64,000 bases of DNA from Saccharothrix sp. NRRL B-16314 (GCF_000716595.1 NZ_JNXC01000038.1:40246-104245); one strand, 5' to 3'; shown: positions 1 through 8,912, numbered from the stretch's first letter. The notes: generated from the letters alone by a model not told the origin. Numbers and translations: made by a program.

Positions 1-1765
1 GGTACGGGCCGCTGTGCACGACCTTGCCGCCGTGCTCGCCCGCGCCGGGGCCGATGTCGACCACCCAGTCGGACGTGCGGATGGTGTCCTCGTCGTGCTC
101 GACCACGATCAGCGTGTTGCCCAGGTCGCGGAGCCTGCTCAGCGTCTCGATCAGCCGGTGGTTGTCGCGCTGGTGCAGGCCGATCGACGGCTCGTCCAGC
201 ACGTACAGCACGCCGACCAGTCCGGAGCCGATCTGCGTCGCGAGCCTGATCCGCTGCGCCTCACCACCCGAGAGGGTGCCGGACGCGCGGTCCAGTGACA
301 GGTAGTCGAGGCCCACGTCGAGCAGGAAGTGCAGCCGGGCCTGGATCTCCTTGAGCACCGCGCCCGCGATCATCGACTCGCGCTTGCCGAGCTTCAGCCC
401 GTCCAGGAACTCCGAGCACTCCCCCACGGACATGGCGCACACCTCGGCGATGGACTTGTCGCCCTTGCGCCCGTGGTGCAGCGTGACGGCCAGGATCTCC
501 GGCTTGAGGCGGGTGCCCTGGCAGGACGGGCACGGCACCTCCCGCATGTAGCCCTCGTACTTCTCCCGCATGTACTCGGACTCGGTCTGCTCCTGCCGCC
601 GTTCCAGGAACGGGATCACGCCCTCGAAGTTGGCGTAGTAGGAGCGCTCGCGGCCGTAGCGGTTCTTGTAGCGGACGTTGACCTGCTCGTCGACGCCGTG
701 CAGCACCGCCTTCTGCGCCTTGGCGGGCAGCTGCCGCCACGGCGTGTCCGTCCGGAACCCGATCGCAAGCCCCAGCGATTCCAACAACCGGGTGAAGTAC
801 TCGGCGGTCTGGCCGGTCGCCCACGGTGCGATGGCGCCGTCGGCGAGGGACAGCTCGTCGTCCGGCACGACCAGTTCCGGGTCGACCTCCTTGCGCACGC
901 CGATGCCGGTGCACACGGGGCAGGCGCCGTAGGGCGAGTTGAACGAGAACGACCGGGGTTCCAGGTCCTCGATCGCCAGCGGGTGGGCGTTCGGGCAGGC
1001 CAGGTTCTCCGAGAAGCCGCGCACCCGGCCGGGGTCGTTCTCCGGCACGTCGACGAACTCCAGCTCGACCAGGCCGTCGGCCAGGCGCAGCGCCGTCTCC
1101 ACCGAGTCGGTCAGCCGCTGCTTCGAGCTGGCCTTCACGCTCAGCCGGTCGATCACGACCGCGATGTGGTGCTTCTCCTGCTTCTTCAGCTTGGGCACCT
1201 CGCCCAGCGCGTACACCACGCCGTCGACCTTGGCGCGCGAGTAGCCCTGGGACTGGAGGGTGGAGAACAGGTCGAGGTACTCGCCCTTGCGGCCCCGGAT
1301 GACGGGGGCGAGCACCTGGAACTTGGTGCCCGACTCCATCGCCAGCACCTGGTCCACGATCTGCTGCGGCGTCTGCTTGCTGATCGCCTCGCCGCAGGTC
1401 GGGCAGTGCGCCTTGCCGGCGCGGGCGTAGAGGAGCCGCAGGTAGTCGTAGACCTCGGTGATGGTGCCGACGGTCGACCGCGGGTTGCGGCTGGTCGACT
1501 TCTGGTCGATCGACACGGCGGGCGACAGGCCCTCGATGAAGTCGACGTCCGGCTTGTCCATCTGGCCGAGGAACTGCCGCGCGTACGCCGACAGCGACTC
1601 GACGTAGCGGCGCTGGCCTTCGGCGAAGATCGTGTCGAAGGCGAGGCTGGACTTGCCCGAGCCGGAGAGCCCGGTGAACACGATGAGGCTGTCCCTCGGC
1701 AGGTCGAGGTCCACCCCTCGCAGGTTGTGCTCGCGAGCCCCGCGAACGACAAGCCGATCGGCCAC
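1..1765 (-). CDS. uvrA: Excinuclease ABC subunit A, N-terminal 588 residues (cut by window edge)
   Basis: UvrA is the damage-sensing ABC ATPase of nucleotide excision repair. The reading frame opens at a GTG at 1765 ([17 protein letters not shown]) and runs off the left edge without a stop. Visible features are the first Walker A (GLSGSGKSS, about residue 30), zinc-binding Cys pairs (ACPVCTGIG and CPSCQGTR), the ABC signature [14 protein letters not shown], and Walker B with the D-loop ([15 protein letters not shown]), then the [15 protein letters not shown] helix. UvrA is usually about 950-1000 residues, so roughly 40% lies outside. GAAGGG lies about 9 bases before the GTG. A LexA-like box lies just upstream, and uvrB is encoded 47 kb away on the same strand. 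Confidence 0.97.
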   Translation of the reverse strand, partial: MADRLVVRGAREHNLRGVDLDLPRDSLIVFTGLSGSGKSSLAFDTIFAEGQRRYVESLSAYARQFLGQMDKPDVDFIEGLSPAVSIDQKSTSRNPRSTVGTITEVYDYLRLLYARAGKAHCPTCGEAISKQTPQQIVDQVLAMESGTKFQVLAPVIRGRKGEYLDLFSTLQSQGYSRAKVDGVVYALGEVPKLKKQEKHHIAVVIDRLSVKASSKQRLTDSVETALRLADGLVELEFVDVPENDPGRVRGFSENLACPNAHPLAIEDLEPRSFSFNSPYGACPVCTGIGVRKEVDPELVVPDDELSLADGAIAPWATGQTAEYFTRLLESLGLAIGFRTDTPWRQLPAKAQKAVLHGVDEQVNVRYKNRYGRERSYYANFEGVIPFLERRQEQTESEYMREKYEGYMREVPCPSCQGTRLKPEILAVTLHHGRKGDKSIAEVCAMSVGECSEFLDGLKLGKRESMIAGAVLKEIQARLHFLLDVGLDYLSLDRASGTLSGGEAQRIRLATQIGSGLVGVLYVLDEPSIGLHQRDNHRLIETLSRLRDLGNTLIVVEHDEDTIRTSDWVVDIGPGAGEHGGKVVHSGPY

Positions 1766-1794
1766 AACGGTTCCCTTCGGTATTCGACCTTCCC

Positions 1795-1810
1795 CCGAAC
1801 AGACGTTCGA
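1795..1810 (-). promoter_or_regulatory. LexA (SOS) box upstream of uvrA
   Basis: The 16-mer on the plus strand is CCGAACAGACGTTCGA. It matches the actinobacterial LexA consensus TCGAAC-N4-GTTCGA at all but the first base. It sits 30-45 bases upstream of the uvrA start, where a bound repressor would block the promoter. Binding is inferred from the match only. Confidence 0.75.
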
Positions 1811-1995
1811 AAAGCGTATCGGACCACTGCTTCGGCCCTGTCGGGGAGGGCGCCAACCATGCTAGGTGCGACCACCGACAAAACCGTTACGGGCTCTTCC
1901 ACGATCGTGCGCCAACGGCTCTACCGGCAGGTAGTCAAGGCCCCTACGCTGGGGTGATAGGCCGTTCGGCCGCATAACTCCGGGATGAGGTGCCC

Positions 1996-2787
1996 ATGAG
2001 CTTCGCCGATGCCGCCCAGGTCCGATCCGACCGGACGAGCGTACCCGCGCCCCGCGAGCAGTCCGCCGCGGTCCAGGACGCGGTCACCGGACTCGCCGAG
2101 GTCGACCGGGCGACGGAGGTGTTGTACGAGGTCGTGGCGGCCCTCGACCTGCCCGCTCTGCGCGGTCCGAGCCTGCTCCCGGGGTGGAGCCGGGCGCACG
2201 TGGTGACGCATCTCGCACGGAACGCGGACGCCTTGGTGAACCTGCTGACGTGGGCGAAGACCGGGGTCGAGCACCAGATGTACCCGAGCGCGGCGGACCG
2301 TGACGCGGACATCGCCGAGGGTGCGGGCAGGTTGCCGCAGCTGCTGCGGGCGGATCTGGACGCGGCGTGCCAGCGCTTCTCGACGGCCGCCCGCGAGCTG
2401 CCCGCGACGGCGTGGGAGGCGGAGGTCGTGCACCCGAAGGGCGGGGTGTTCCTGGCGCACCGCGTGCCGTGGCTGCGGTTGCGCGAGGTGTGGTTCCACC
2501 TGGTCGACCTGGACCGTGGCATCGGGTTCGAGGACCTTCCGGTCGAGCTGCTGGAGGGGTTCGTGGAGGACGCGGTCGGCCTGTACGCGGACCGGCCGGA
2601 CGTGCCGGCGGTGCGGTTGGAGGTCACGTTCCCGGACGGCGGTCAACGCGGTTGGGCGCTGACGGCGGCCAGTGAGGTGTCGTCGACGGTGAGCGGTGCG
2701 GCGGCCGACGTGCTGGGCTGGCTGACGGGGCGCCACAGCGGTGCGCGGCTGGACGGGTCGGTGCCGACGCTGCCCAAGTGGCTCTGA
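1996..2787 (+). CDS. Maleylpyruvate isomerase-fold, mycothiol-dependent-type protein
   Basis: This 263-residue protein has the two-domain layout of the actinobacterial mycothiol-dependent maleylpyruvate isomerase family (MDMPI_N helical bundle, then a C-terminal SCP2-like domain). The DinB-like helical part carries the conserved GWSRAHVVTHLARNADAL stretch (about residues 58-75) whose His residues ligate metal in characterised members. The C-terminal part carries the LEVTFPDGGQRGW strand. The ATG at 1996 is chosen because GAGG lies five bases before it. The family also covers enzymes of unknown substrate, so the actual reaction is not determined. Its last 145 bases overlap the tail of the convergent acyltransferase gene. 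It is divergent from uvrA. Confidence 0.85.
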   Translation: MSFADAAQVRSDRTSVPAPREQSAAVQDAVTGLAEVDRATEVLYEVVAALDLPALRGPSLLPGWSRAHVVTHLARNADALVNLLTWAKTGVEHQMYPSAADRDADIAEGAGRLPQLLRADLDAACQRFSTAARELPATAWEAEVVHPKGGVFLAHRVPWLRLREVWFHLVDLDRGIGFEDLPVELLEGFVEDAVGLYADRPDVPAVRLEVTFPDGGQRGWALTAASEVSSTVSGAAADVLGWLTGRHSGARLDGSVPTLPKWL

Positions 2788-3899
2788 GGTGAGCGCAGGC
2801 GTGCCGTGAGCAGCAGGCCGGCCAGGGCGGGGCGGCTCAGGGTCGGCCGGTTCACGGTGTTGCCGCGGACGGTGTTGCCGCCGACGGTGTCGCGGCTCAC
2901 GGTGTTGCGGCTCACGGTCAGGGCGCGGTGCGCGGGGCGTTCCACGAAGGCCGTCAGCAGCCAGCCGAGGACGACGGCGGCGCCGGTGAACGCGGCCAGC
3001 TCGGTCCACGGGCCGTAGGCCGCGACCTTCGCCATCACGACGTAGCCGATCTCCTGGTGCACCAGGTACACGCCGTACGAGATGCCGGCGAGCCACTTGA
3101 TGGGGCGGGCGAGCAGGCGGACGGGGGCGATGTCCCAGTCCCGGCCGCCGGCCGCGGCGCACACGCCGATCAGCAGGACGCCCAGCCCGACGGTCGACTT
3201 GAAGTCCGCGCTGTGCACGGCCTGGGCCAGCAGGCACGCGGTGAGCAGGGCGAACAGGTGCCGGTCGCCGATGCGGCCCTTCGACCACAGCCAGATGCCG
3301 ACGCCGATGGCGAACAACTGCCCGCGGTGCACGCCCAGGCCGTCGTAGAGAGTGCGGACCACGCCGTCGTCGACCGTCCAGGCGCGGGTGACCAGGGGCA
3401 GCACGACGAGCGCCCAGAGCAGCGCCTTGACCGCCCGGCCGCGGACCCTCGACACCAGCAGCGCGCCCGCGACGAAGCCCGTGACCTGGACCGGGAGGGT
3501 CCAGTAGGAGAAGTCGACCAGGCGGACGTCGGGGAACCAGTTCTGCAGCATCAGGACGTTGAAGAGCAGGTCCCGGGGTTCGAGGTGGCTCCAGCCGGCC
3601 GGGGCGAGGTAGCGGAGGACGACGTACGTGCAGGTGGCCGCCACGACGTAGGCGGGCAGCAGGCGGGCCAGGCGGTTGCGCAGGAAGCGGGCCGGTTCGC
3701 CCTTGGCGAGTGACGCGCAGGCGAAGAAGGCGGAGATCACCACGAGCGCGCTCGCGCCGAATTCGAGGCTGAAGACGAAGGACGGGCGGCCGAGTTCGGG
3801 GTGGACGGACGGGCCGGCGTGGGTGGCGTGCTGGAGGAGCACGCACAGCACGGCGAGGATGCGCAGGACGTCCCAGTTGATCCGGCGTTGGGAAGGCAC
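2643..3899 (-). CDS. Acyltransferase 3 family membrane protein
   Basis: A multi-pass membrane acyltransferase of the type that O-acylates cell-surface sugars. It carries the N-terminal R..DVLR-ILAVLCVLLQH motif with the catalytic-type His, about ten hydrophobic segments, and the C-terminal GISYGVYLVHQE signature. The GTG at 3899 follows a TAGGGT -10-like hexamer at 3911-3916. A TTG at 3956 is the alternative start and adds 19 residues. After the last membrane helix comes a soluble tail of about 90 residues that begins with imperfect TVxRxTV pentapeptide repeats. The tail is encoded antisense to the end of the MDMPI-fold gene. The acceptor is unknown. Confidence 0.85.
   Translation of the reverse strand: MPSQRRINWDVLRILAVLCVLLQHATHAGPSVHPELGRPSFVFSLEFGASALVVISAFFACASLAKGEPARFLRNRLARLLPAYVVAATCTYVVLRYLAPAGWSHLEPRDLLFNVLMLQNWFPDVRLVDFSYWTLPVQVTGFVAGALLVSRVRGRAVKALLWALVVLPLVTRAWTVDDGVVRTLYDGLGVHRGQLFAIGVGIWLWSKGRIGDRHLFALLTACLLAQAVHSADFKSTVGLGVLLIGVCAAAGGRDWDIAPVRLLARPIKWLAGISYGVYLVHQEIGYVVMAKVAAYGPWTELAAFTGAAVVLGWLLTAFVERPAHRALTVSRNTVSRDTVGGNTVRGNTVNRPTLSRPALAGLLLTARLRSPQSHLGSVGTDPSSRAPLWRPVSQPSTSAAAPLTVDDTSLAAVSAQPR
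2851..2920 (-). repeat. 15-bp tandem repeats coding TVxRN pentapeptides
   Basis: About five imperfect copies of a 15-bp unit built on CACGGTGTTGCGGCT encode the start of the acyltransferase tail (HRALTVSRNTVSRDTVGGN and onward). The repeats are in frame, so copy changes would alter tail length without a frameshift. Confidence 0.6.
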
Positions 3900-4000
3900 G
3901 AGGTGGAAAGACCCTATTCGGCTGACATCGGGGATGGCGGTATTGATCGTTTCCAACCCTAGGGGTCGGTCGCGCTGCCCCTGGAGGGTGTCCGGTCGGC

Positions 4001-4006
4001 TACCGT
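4001..4006 (+). promoter_or_regulatory. -10 element, leaderless start of MBL gene
   Basis: TACCGT lies eight bases before the GTG at 4015 and no ribosome-binding site is visible. This is the leaderless arrangement seen repeatedly in the window. Confidence 0.5.
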
Positions 4007-4014
4007 CGGCCGAT

Positions 4015-4692
4015 GTGGACGTACTAGAGGACTACACGGGGCATGTGACGCCGGGCGGGGCTGCGGCACGGCGCACGTTGGACGCGTTGACCATCACGAA
4101 GGTCTCCGTCGGGCCTATGGACAACAACGCCTACCTGCTGGTGTGCCGTGCGACGAACGAGGCGCTGCTGATCGACGCGGCGGCCGACCCGCAACGGCTG
4201 TCGGACGTGGTGGGCCACTCGGTGGACCGCCCTCGGTTGAAGACCGTGGTGACCACGCACCAGCACCAGGACCACTGGGGTGCTCTCGGCGCGGTGGCGG
4301 GCGCGAACGGATCGAACACCGTCGCGCACGCCGCGGACGCGGGCGTGCTGCCGATTCCGCCGGACGTGCTGGTGGAGCACGGTGACACCGTGCACGTCGG
4401 CGAGGTGCCGTTGACGGTGATCCACCTGCGCGGCCACACCCCGGGCTCCATCGCCCTCCTGTACCGCGACCCAAGCGGGCACCCCCACGTCTTCACCGGC
4501 GACTCGCTTTTCCCGGGAGGGGTCGGCAAAACGACGTCACCTGAAACCTTCACGTCGCTGATCGGTGACGTGGAGACCAGGATCTTCGCCGAACTTCCGG
4601 ACGACACGTGGGTTTACCCAGGTCACGGCGATGACACCACTCTTGGGCGTGAACGACCTCACCTGGACGAGTGGCGTTCGCGGGGCTGGTGA
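4015..4692 (+). CDS. MBL-fold metallo-hydrolase (glyoxalase II-like)
   Basis: A 225-residue metallo-beta-lactamase-fold hydrolase with the zinc motif THQHQDHWG (about residues 82-90; HxHxDH), a later metal His in HLRGHTPGS, a metal Asp in VFTGDSLF and a final His in VYPGHGDDT. The layout matches the glyoxalase II/RNase Z-like branch of small MBL hydrolases. The VGPMDNNAYLL strand is typical of a large actinobacterial subfamily. The start is GTG 4015 (MDVLEDYTGHV). The substrate is unknown, but a thioester of a low-molecular-weight thiol is the usual expectation. It is divergent from the acyltransferase and followed after 81 bases by chbG on the same strand. Confidence 0.88.
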   Translation: MDVLEDYTGHVTPGGAAARRTLDALTITKVSVGPMDNNAYLLVCRATNEALLIDAAADPQRLSDVVGHSVDRPRLKTVVTTHQHQDHWGALGAVAGANGSNTVAHAADAGVLPIPPDVLVEHGDTVHVGEVPLTVIHLRGHTPGSIALLYRDPSGHPHVFTGDSLFPGGVGKTTSPETFTSLIGDVETRIFAELPDDTWVYPGHGDDTTLGRERPHLDEWRSRGW

Positions 4693-4773
4693 TCGCGAGT
4701 GGGGTCGTCGCGTCGGTTGACGGCCCCCGGAAATTCGAGGGCGGGGACCCGGGGGGCCAGCCACACTGCGGGG

Positions 4774-5664
4774 ATGGATCACACCGGGTTCACTCGGTCG
4801 AGTGAGTTGCTGGGTTATCCGCCTGACGCGCGGGTGCTCATCGTCAACTGCGACGACCTCGGCATGCACGAGGACGTCGACGTGGCGGTGGTCGAGTCGA
4901 TAGAGGCGGGAATCGCCCGTTCGTGCAGCCTGATGACGTCGGGTCCGTCGGCGCGGCACGCGGTCGGGTTGCTGCGACGGCATCCGGGGATCACGTTCGG
5001 CATCCACCTCACCCTGGTCCGCGACGCGGTCGCCGATCGGTGGGGGCCGTTGGCGGCGAAGGAGGACGTGGGCTCGTTGCTGGACGAGGACGGCCTGCTG
5101 TTCACCGCCGCCAGGCGCGGTGAACTCCGCGCCCGCGCCCGGACCGACGAGGTCGAGGCCGAGTTCCGGGCACAGATCGACGCGGTCTTCGGCTTCGGCA
5201 ACGGCCTCGGCGACGGGCTCAGAGAGCGGCTTACGCACCTCGACTTCCACTGCCTGGCCGACGGTGGACGGGACGACGTCCTGGCGGTGGCCACGGCGTT
5301 GGCGGCGGAACACGGCCTGGCGGTGCGGGTCTGGCTGGACGAGGGCCGGCGGCGGATGCGGCGGCGCGGACTGCCGGTGACGGACAACCCGTTCCTGGAC
5401 AGCTTCTCCGTCGACGTCGACACCAAGCCGGCCCGGTACGCCCGACTGCTGCGCGACCTGCCGCCGGGGCTCAGCGAGTGGGCCGTGCACCCGAGCGTCG
5501 CGAGTGAGCGGTCGCGGGCGGTCGACGGGGGTTGGCGGGTCCGCCGGTCCGACTACGAGTTCCTGATCTCCCCGCAGGCACGCGAGCTCATCGACCGCGA
5601 AGGCATCACCGTGATCGACTACCGGCCCCTTCAGGAGGTCTGGGCGTCCAGCACGTCGAGGTAG
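4774..5664 (+). CDS. ChbG/HpnK (YdjC) family carbohydrate deacetylase
   Basis: A 296-residue member of the YdjC/ChbG family, which removes acetyl groups from N-acetylated sugars using a divalent metal. The N-terminal VLIVNCDDLGMHEDV carries the catalytic/metal Asp pair (about residues 26-27). GIHLTL gives the first metal His and LDFHCLAD a further active-site His. The WAVHPSVAS segment near residue 230 is the family's C-terminal HP motif. The start ATG 4774 has no clear Shine-Dalgarno. The end overlaps the convergent DUF7711-like gene by 34 bases. Confidence 0.87.
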   Translation: MDHTGFTRSSELLGYPPDARVLIVNCDDLGMHEDVDVAVVESIEAGIARSCSLMTSGPSARHAVGLLRRHPGITFGIHLTLVRDAVADRWGPLAAKEDVGSLLDEDGLLFTAARRGELRARARTDEVEAEFRAQIDAVFGFGNGLGDGLRERLTHLDFHCLADGGRDDVLAVATALAAEHGLAVRVWLDEGRRRMRRRGLPVTDNPFLDSFSVDVDTKPARYARLLRDLPPGLSEWAVHPSVASERSRAVDGGWRVRRSDYEFLISPQARELIDREGITVIDYRPLQEVWASSTSR

Positions 5665-6224
5665 CCGGCGCTGACGCGCCACAGGGCGTCCGAGGCGGTC
5701 GTGAGCTTGCCGGGGCTCCAGCGCTTCTCCTCGTACGCACGGGTCTGCCGGCGCAGTGCGCGCAGGCTCACCGCCAACTCGTCACGCAGGCGCGCGCGCA
5801 GCTCGTCCGCTCCCGGCGCGGCCTGCCGGACCTGCTCGCCGCGTCCGTCCGCGAGCGCCGCGAGGGTCTTCTCCGCCGGCCCGTCCACCGCGTCCCAGAC
5901 CAGTGCGGGGCGGTGGACGAGGTGGTTCCAGACCGGCGCGCGGGCCGAGCGCCACAGCGGCCTGATGGGGTTCCGCGACATCCGGCTGGCGTTCGCCCAG
6001 TGCTCGGCCCCGTGCGGCTCGCTCATCCAGGGCACGTCGTCCACCGGGAGGTCGACCACCACGGCGACGGTCACCTGGTCGACGTCCCGGGGCTCACCGA
6101 GGACGTCCCCGACGGCCCACAACGCCACCACCCGCAACGGGTGGATCGAACTCGGCAGGTTCGCCAGCTCCCCGCACTTGGCCGCCAGCTCCTCGACGTG
6201 CCGCACCGCTCGTGACCACTTCAC
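5631..6224 (-). CDS. Conserved actinobacterial protein (DUF7711-like)
   Basis: A 197-residue soluble protein starting at a GTG (MKWSRAVRHVEELA). The segments LWAVGDVLGEPRDVDQVTVA, VDLPVDDVPW and RPLWRSARAPVWNH resemble a family of conserved, uncharacterised actinobacterial proteins that I recall as DUF7711. No catalytic motif is evident. The aspartate-rich 'VGDVLGEP-DVDQV' has some look of a nucleotidyltransferase-like strand pair, but that is only an impression. It lies 10 bases downstream of the methyltransferase gene on the same strand, so they are probably cotranscribed. Confidence 0.65.
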   Translation of the reverse strand: MKWSRAVRHVEELAAKCGELANLPSSIHPLRVVALWAVGDVLGEPRDVDQVTVAVVVDLPVDDVPWMSEPHGAEHWANASRMSRNPIRPLWRSARAPVWNHLVHRPALVWDAVDGPAEKTLAALADGRGEQVRQAAPGADELRARLRDELAVSLRALRRQTRAYEEKRWSPGKLTTASDALWRVSAGYLDVLDAQTS

Positions 6225-6234
6225 CCGCTCATCT

Positions 6235-7026
6235 TCACGTATCCCGCCGCCCGGTCAGCACGGTGACGCGGACGTGCTCCGTGAACGGCGCGTGCGGCTC
6301 CAGCGCGCGGCGGACGCGGTCGGCGAAGGCGGGGCGCTCCTCCGGCCGCGGCAGTCGGTCCACGGGCAGGGCCGAGAGCACACCGCCCACGATGGACTCC
6401 ACGTCCAGCGTGCCGGTGTAGTCGACGTGGTGCGCGGACGTCCCGAACCCGGCGGCGGTCAGGCTCTCGCGGTACCGCTCCTGGCTCTCCTCGTCGGTGC
6501 CGCACGCGTTGCCGGCCCGCGTGCCCAGCCACTGCTCCAGGCACTCCCGCAACGCCCGCGACCAGTCGCTGTCCTGCAACCACAGCGGCGTCCCGTTGGT
6601 CAGCACGGCCACCCCACCACCATGCCTGACCAGCGGGAGCACCGAGGTGAACAGGTCGTCGTGCCGCATCCAGTGCAGCGCCTGCCCGATGGTGACCGCG
6701 CCGACCGACCCGTCGCCGAGCACGGCGCGCAACGCGGGCACGTCCGCGTCCGTCCCGATCACCCAGCCCACGTTCGCCACGCCCCGGTCCGCCGCCGCAC
6801 GCCGGGCGTGCGCCAGCATGTCGGGCTCCGGGTCGACCCCGACCACCGCGCGCACGCGTTCGGCGAGCGGCACGGTCACCTGGCCCGTGCCGCACCCGAG
6901 GTCGACCGCGACGTCGTCGGACGTCAGCCCGAACGCCGCCACGACCGCGTCGAACACCGCCGGCGGGTATCCCCGCCGGTACCGGTGGTAGAAGTCCGCC
7001 ACCTCACCCGCGAAACCCAGTGCCAT
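6235..7026 (-). CDS. Class I SAM-dependent methyltransferase
   Basis: A 263-residue class I methyltransferase. Motif I is [18 protein letters not shown] (about residues 40-57), followed by the acidic end of strand beta-2 ([11 protein letters not shown]) and the GQALHWM motif at strand 4, which groups it with the SAM methyltransferases related to UbiE and trans-aconitate methyltransferases. The ATG at 7026 is chosen because the family usually begins about ten residues before [10 protein letters not shown]. An upstream in-frame extension would overlap the rnhA promoter. The substrate is unknown. It is divergent from rnhA and is followed closely by the DUF7711-like gene. Confidence 0.87.
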   Translation of the reverse strand: MALGFAGEVADFYHRYRRGYPPAVFDAVVAAFGLTSDDVAVDLGCGTGQVTVPLAERVRAVVGVDPEPDMLAHARRAAADRGVANVGWVIGTDADVPALRAVLGDGSVGAVTIGQALHWMRHDDLFTSVLPLVRHGGGVAVLTNGTPLWLQDSDWSRALRECLEQWLGTRAGNACGTDEESQERYRESLTAAGFGTSAHHVDYTGTLDVESIVGGVLSALPVDRLPRPEERPAFADRVRRALEPHAPFTEHVRVTVLTGRRDT

Positions 7027-7152
7027 GCCGACAGCGTGCCCACGGGCGCCGGGCGGCGGAAGGCGATTGCGCTCTCGGCGCAACGGAGAGTCACGTGAAG
7101 TCGGCGGCGAGGCGTGCCCAGCGCCGTGTCCCGGGTGGCCGGATCGGCTCGG

Positions 7153-7158
7153 TATGTT
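7153..7158 (+). promoter_or_regulatory. -10 element of rnhA
   Basis: TATGTT lies seven bases before the ATG at 7166, implying transcription starts at or near the start codon. This favours ATG 7166 over ATG 7154. Confidence 0.5.
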
Positions 7159-7165
7159 TCGCCGC

Positions 7166-7663
7166 ATGGAGCAGGTGGTGGAGGTCTACACCGACGGCGC
7201 GTGCAGCGGGAATCCCGGGCCGGGTGGTTGGGGCGCGGTGCTGCGGTACGGGGAGCACGAGCGGGACCTGTTCGGCGGGGAGTCGCAGGCCACCACCAAC
7301 AACCGGATGGAGCTGATGGCACCGATCCGGGCGCTGGAGACGCTCAAGCGGCCGTCGGTGGTGCGGATCTACACCGACAGCACGTACGTGCGGAACGGTG
7401 TCATGTCGTGGATGGCCAAGTGGAAGACCAACGGGTGGATGACGTCCGGCCGGCAGCCGGTCAAGAACGTCGACCTGTGGCAACGCCTCGACGCCGCCGC
7501 CGCGCCGCACCAGGTCGAGTGGCACTGGGTGAAGGGGCACGCGGGGCACCCGGAGAACGAACGCGCGGACCGGCTCGCGGTCCGCGGCGTCCGGGCGGCG
7601 TCGGAGTCAGATCTGCGGGCAGACGTCGTACATGACGCGGAAGAGCCGGGACGACTCGGGTGA
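7166..7663 (+). CDS. rnhA: Ribonuclease HI
   Basis: RNase HI cleaves the RNA strand of RNA-DNA hybrids. All metal-binding acidic residues are present: Asp in [17 protein letters not shown] (about residue 9), Glu in [10 protein letters not shown], Asp in IYTDSTYVR, and the final Asp in [15 protein letters not shown]. At 165 residues it is slightly longer than E. coli RNase HI, with a short extra tail. The start ATG 7166 follows a -10 element directly. The tail overlaps the convergent membrane-protein gene by 57 bases. Confidence 0.95.
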   Translation: MEQVVEVYTDGACSGNPGPGGWGAVLRYGEHERDLFGGESQATTNNRMELMAPIRALETLKRPSVVRIYTDSTYVRNGVMSWMAKWKTNGWMTSGRQPVKNVDLWQRLDAAAAPHQVEWHWVKGHAGHPENERADRLAVRGVRAASESDLRADVVHDAEEPGRLG

Positions 7664-8362
7664 CTCCTCGGCCGGCAGGTCGAAGTACTGCTTCGCCGCT
7701 TCCACGCAGGTGCTGAGCAAGCTGTTGTCGGTGGACAGCGCGGCCTCGCGGGTGCGGTTGGTGCCCAGCGCCCGGTCGAGTTCTTCCTGCCGCTCGCGCA
7801 CGCCGGCGAGTACCCGCTCACGGTCCGCGCGGGAGGCCGCGATGGCGTCCCGGTCGGCTCGTTCGCCGAGGTAGAGGAACGTGAAGACGGCGGTGGCGAG
7901 GGCGAACACGGCGGCCAGCACGGACAGCACGACGATCGGCGCCCGGCTCCGGGTGGCGGGTGCCGGGTGGGGCGACGCCGGGAACGGCTCCGACGGGGTG
8001 GTGAGCTGGGGCTGCTGCGGGTCGAACGCCGGGAACGGCTCCGGTTGAGCGGTCGGCTCTGGCTGGAGCGGCGGCTGGGACGCTGCGGACGCCTCCGCTG
8101 GGGTGGGGAGCTGGGGCTGCGTGGTGGCGGGGTTCGACTGTGACTGTGACTGTGACTGCGGCTGTGACTGCGGCTGTGACTGCGGCTCGAACGTCTGCGC
8201 CGGCTCCAGCGGGGTCGCGGGCTGGGACGTCGGTGGAATCGCAGGCTGGCCAACGGACTGCGGCTGCGACGCCGGCGGCGTCTCCGGCTGAGCGGCGGGC
8301 GGCGGCACGGGTTGGGGTTGCGGTGAAGTGGTGGGCTGTCGGTCGGCTTCGGGCGTGGTCAT
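7607..8362 (-). CDS. Single-pass membrane protein with Pro/Gln-rich N-terminus and coiled coil
   Basis: I do not recognise a family. The 251 residues divide into about 140 residues rich in Pro, Gln, Ser and Thr (presumably disordered, cytoplasmic), one membrane helix ([20 protein letters not shown], about residues 147-166), a charged coiled-coil-like segment ([20 protein letters not shown] onward), and a C-terminal domain with two Cys ([10 protein letters not shown] and the YDVCPQI end) that could form a disulfide outside the membrane. A hexanucleotide repeat encodes a [13 protein letters not shown] stretch. It starts 15 bases after the related gene at 8378-8761. The pair look like paralogues (membrane helix, coiled coil, Cys near the C-terminus). 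Confidence 0.6.
   Translation of the reverse strand: MTTPEADRQPTTSPQPQPVPPPAAQPETPPASQPQSVGQPAIPPTSQPATPLEPAQTFEPQSQPQSQPQSQSQSQSNPATTQPQLPTPAEASAASQPPLQPEPTAQPEPFPAFDPQQPQLTTPSEPFPASPHPAPATRSRAPIVVLSVLAAVFALATAVFTFLYLGERADRDAIAASRADRERVLAGVRERQEELDRALGTNRTREAALSTDNSLLSTCVEAAKQYFDLPAEESPESSRLFRVMYDVCPQI
8134..8190. repeat. Hexanucleotide microsatellite (GACTGT-like) coding Ser-Gln/Pro-Gln
   Basis: Runs of TGTGAC and TGCGGC hexamers encode alternating QS and QP dipeptides in the N-terminal region of the membrane protein at 7607-8362. Slippage would change the length by two residues per unit without breaking the frame. Confidence 0.7.
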
Positions 8363-8377
8363 GCGAGTGCTCCCAGC

Positions 8378-8761
8378 TCAGCAGTTGTCCGACGCGCGGG
8401 AGACGGCGGGGCCGAGGGCCGCGTCGTCGTCATCCCTGGCCGCGATGATCGATTCCTTGGCCGGCACGGCGCACTTGCGCAGCTCGGCGTTCTGCGTCTC
8501 CAGCCGGGAGATCTGGTTGGCCACCTCGTCGTTGGCGGTGTCGGTCGCGGCGAGCCGGTCCTCGGCTTCGGCGAGCGAACTGCTCGCCCGGTCCAGCCCC
8601 TGGACTTCCAGCCCGTGCTCCTCGCGCGCGCCGACGAACAGCACGATCGTCAGCACCGCCGCCCCCATCAGCACCACGACGAGCACCGCCAGCAGCACCA
8701 CCGCCGGACGCGCGCCGGTCGGCGGTCGCGGCGACTGGATCGACTGCGTGTGGTCGGTCAT
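8378..8761 (-). CDS. Small single-pass membrane protein with coiled coil
   Basis: An unrecognised 127-residue protein. A short N-terminal segment is followed by one membrane helix (PAVVLLAVLVVVLMGAAVLT, about residues 20-40), then a leucine/acidic coiled coil (DRASSSLAEAEDRLAATD to RLETQNAELRK) and two Cys (RKCAVPAKES and the C-terminal NC). The ATG at 8761 is preceded by GGGGGCAG. It is the first gene of a two-gene unit with the larger membrane protein downstream, which shares the same plan. A role as interacting envelope partners is an inference. Confidence 0.6.
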   Translation of the reverse strand: MTDHTQSIQSPRPPTGARPAVVLLAVLVVVLMGAAVLTIVLFVGAREEHGLEVQGLDRASSSLAEAEDRLAATDTANDEVANQISRLETQNAELRKCAVPAKESIIAARDDDDAALGPAVSRASDNC

Positions 8762-8912
8762 CTGCCCCCTCTTCCCTTGAGATGCCCGGAAAGTAGGGAC
8801 GCCGGTCACCCCGGCCAAGTCTCGTGCGACCGCAAACGTCCGCTACCTGCCGGGAACGGCGTCGAACCGGTCCCCGGACCGGGCCGCACCGGGGGAACCG
8901 GAGCCGGGAAGA

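Noticed and set aside
1921..3846. A long minus-strand open frame (about 640 codons) rich in Arg and Pro
   Set aside because: It overlaps two well-supported genes in other frames, has no recognisable domain and shows the amino-acid bias of a GC-rich antisense frame.
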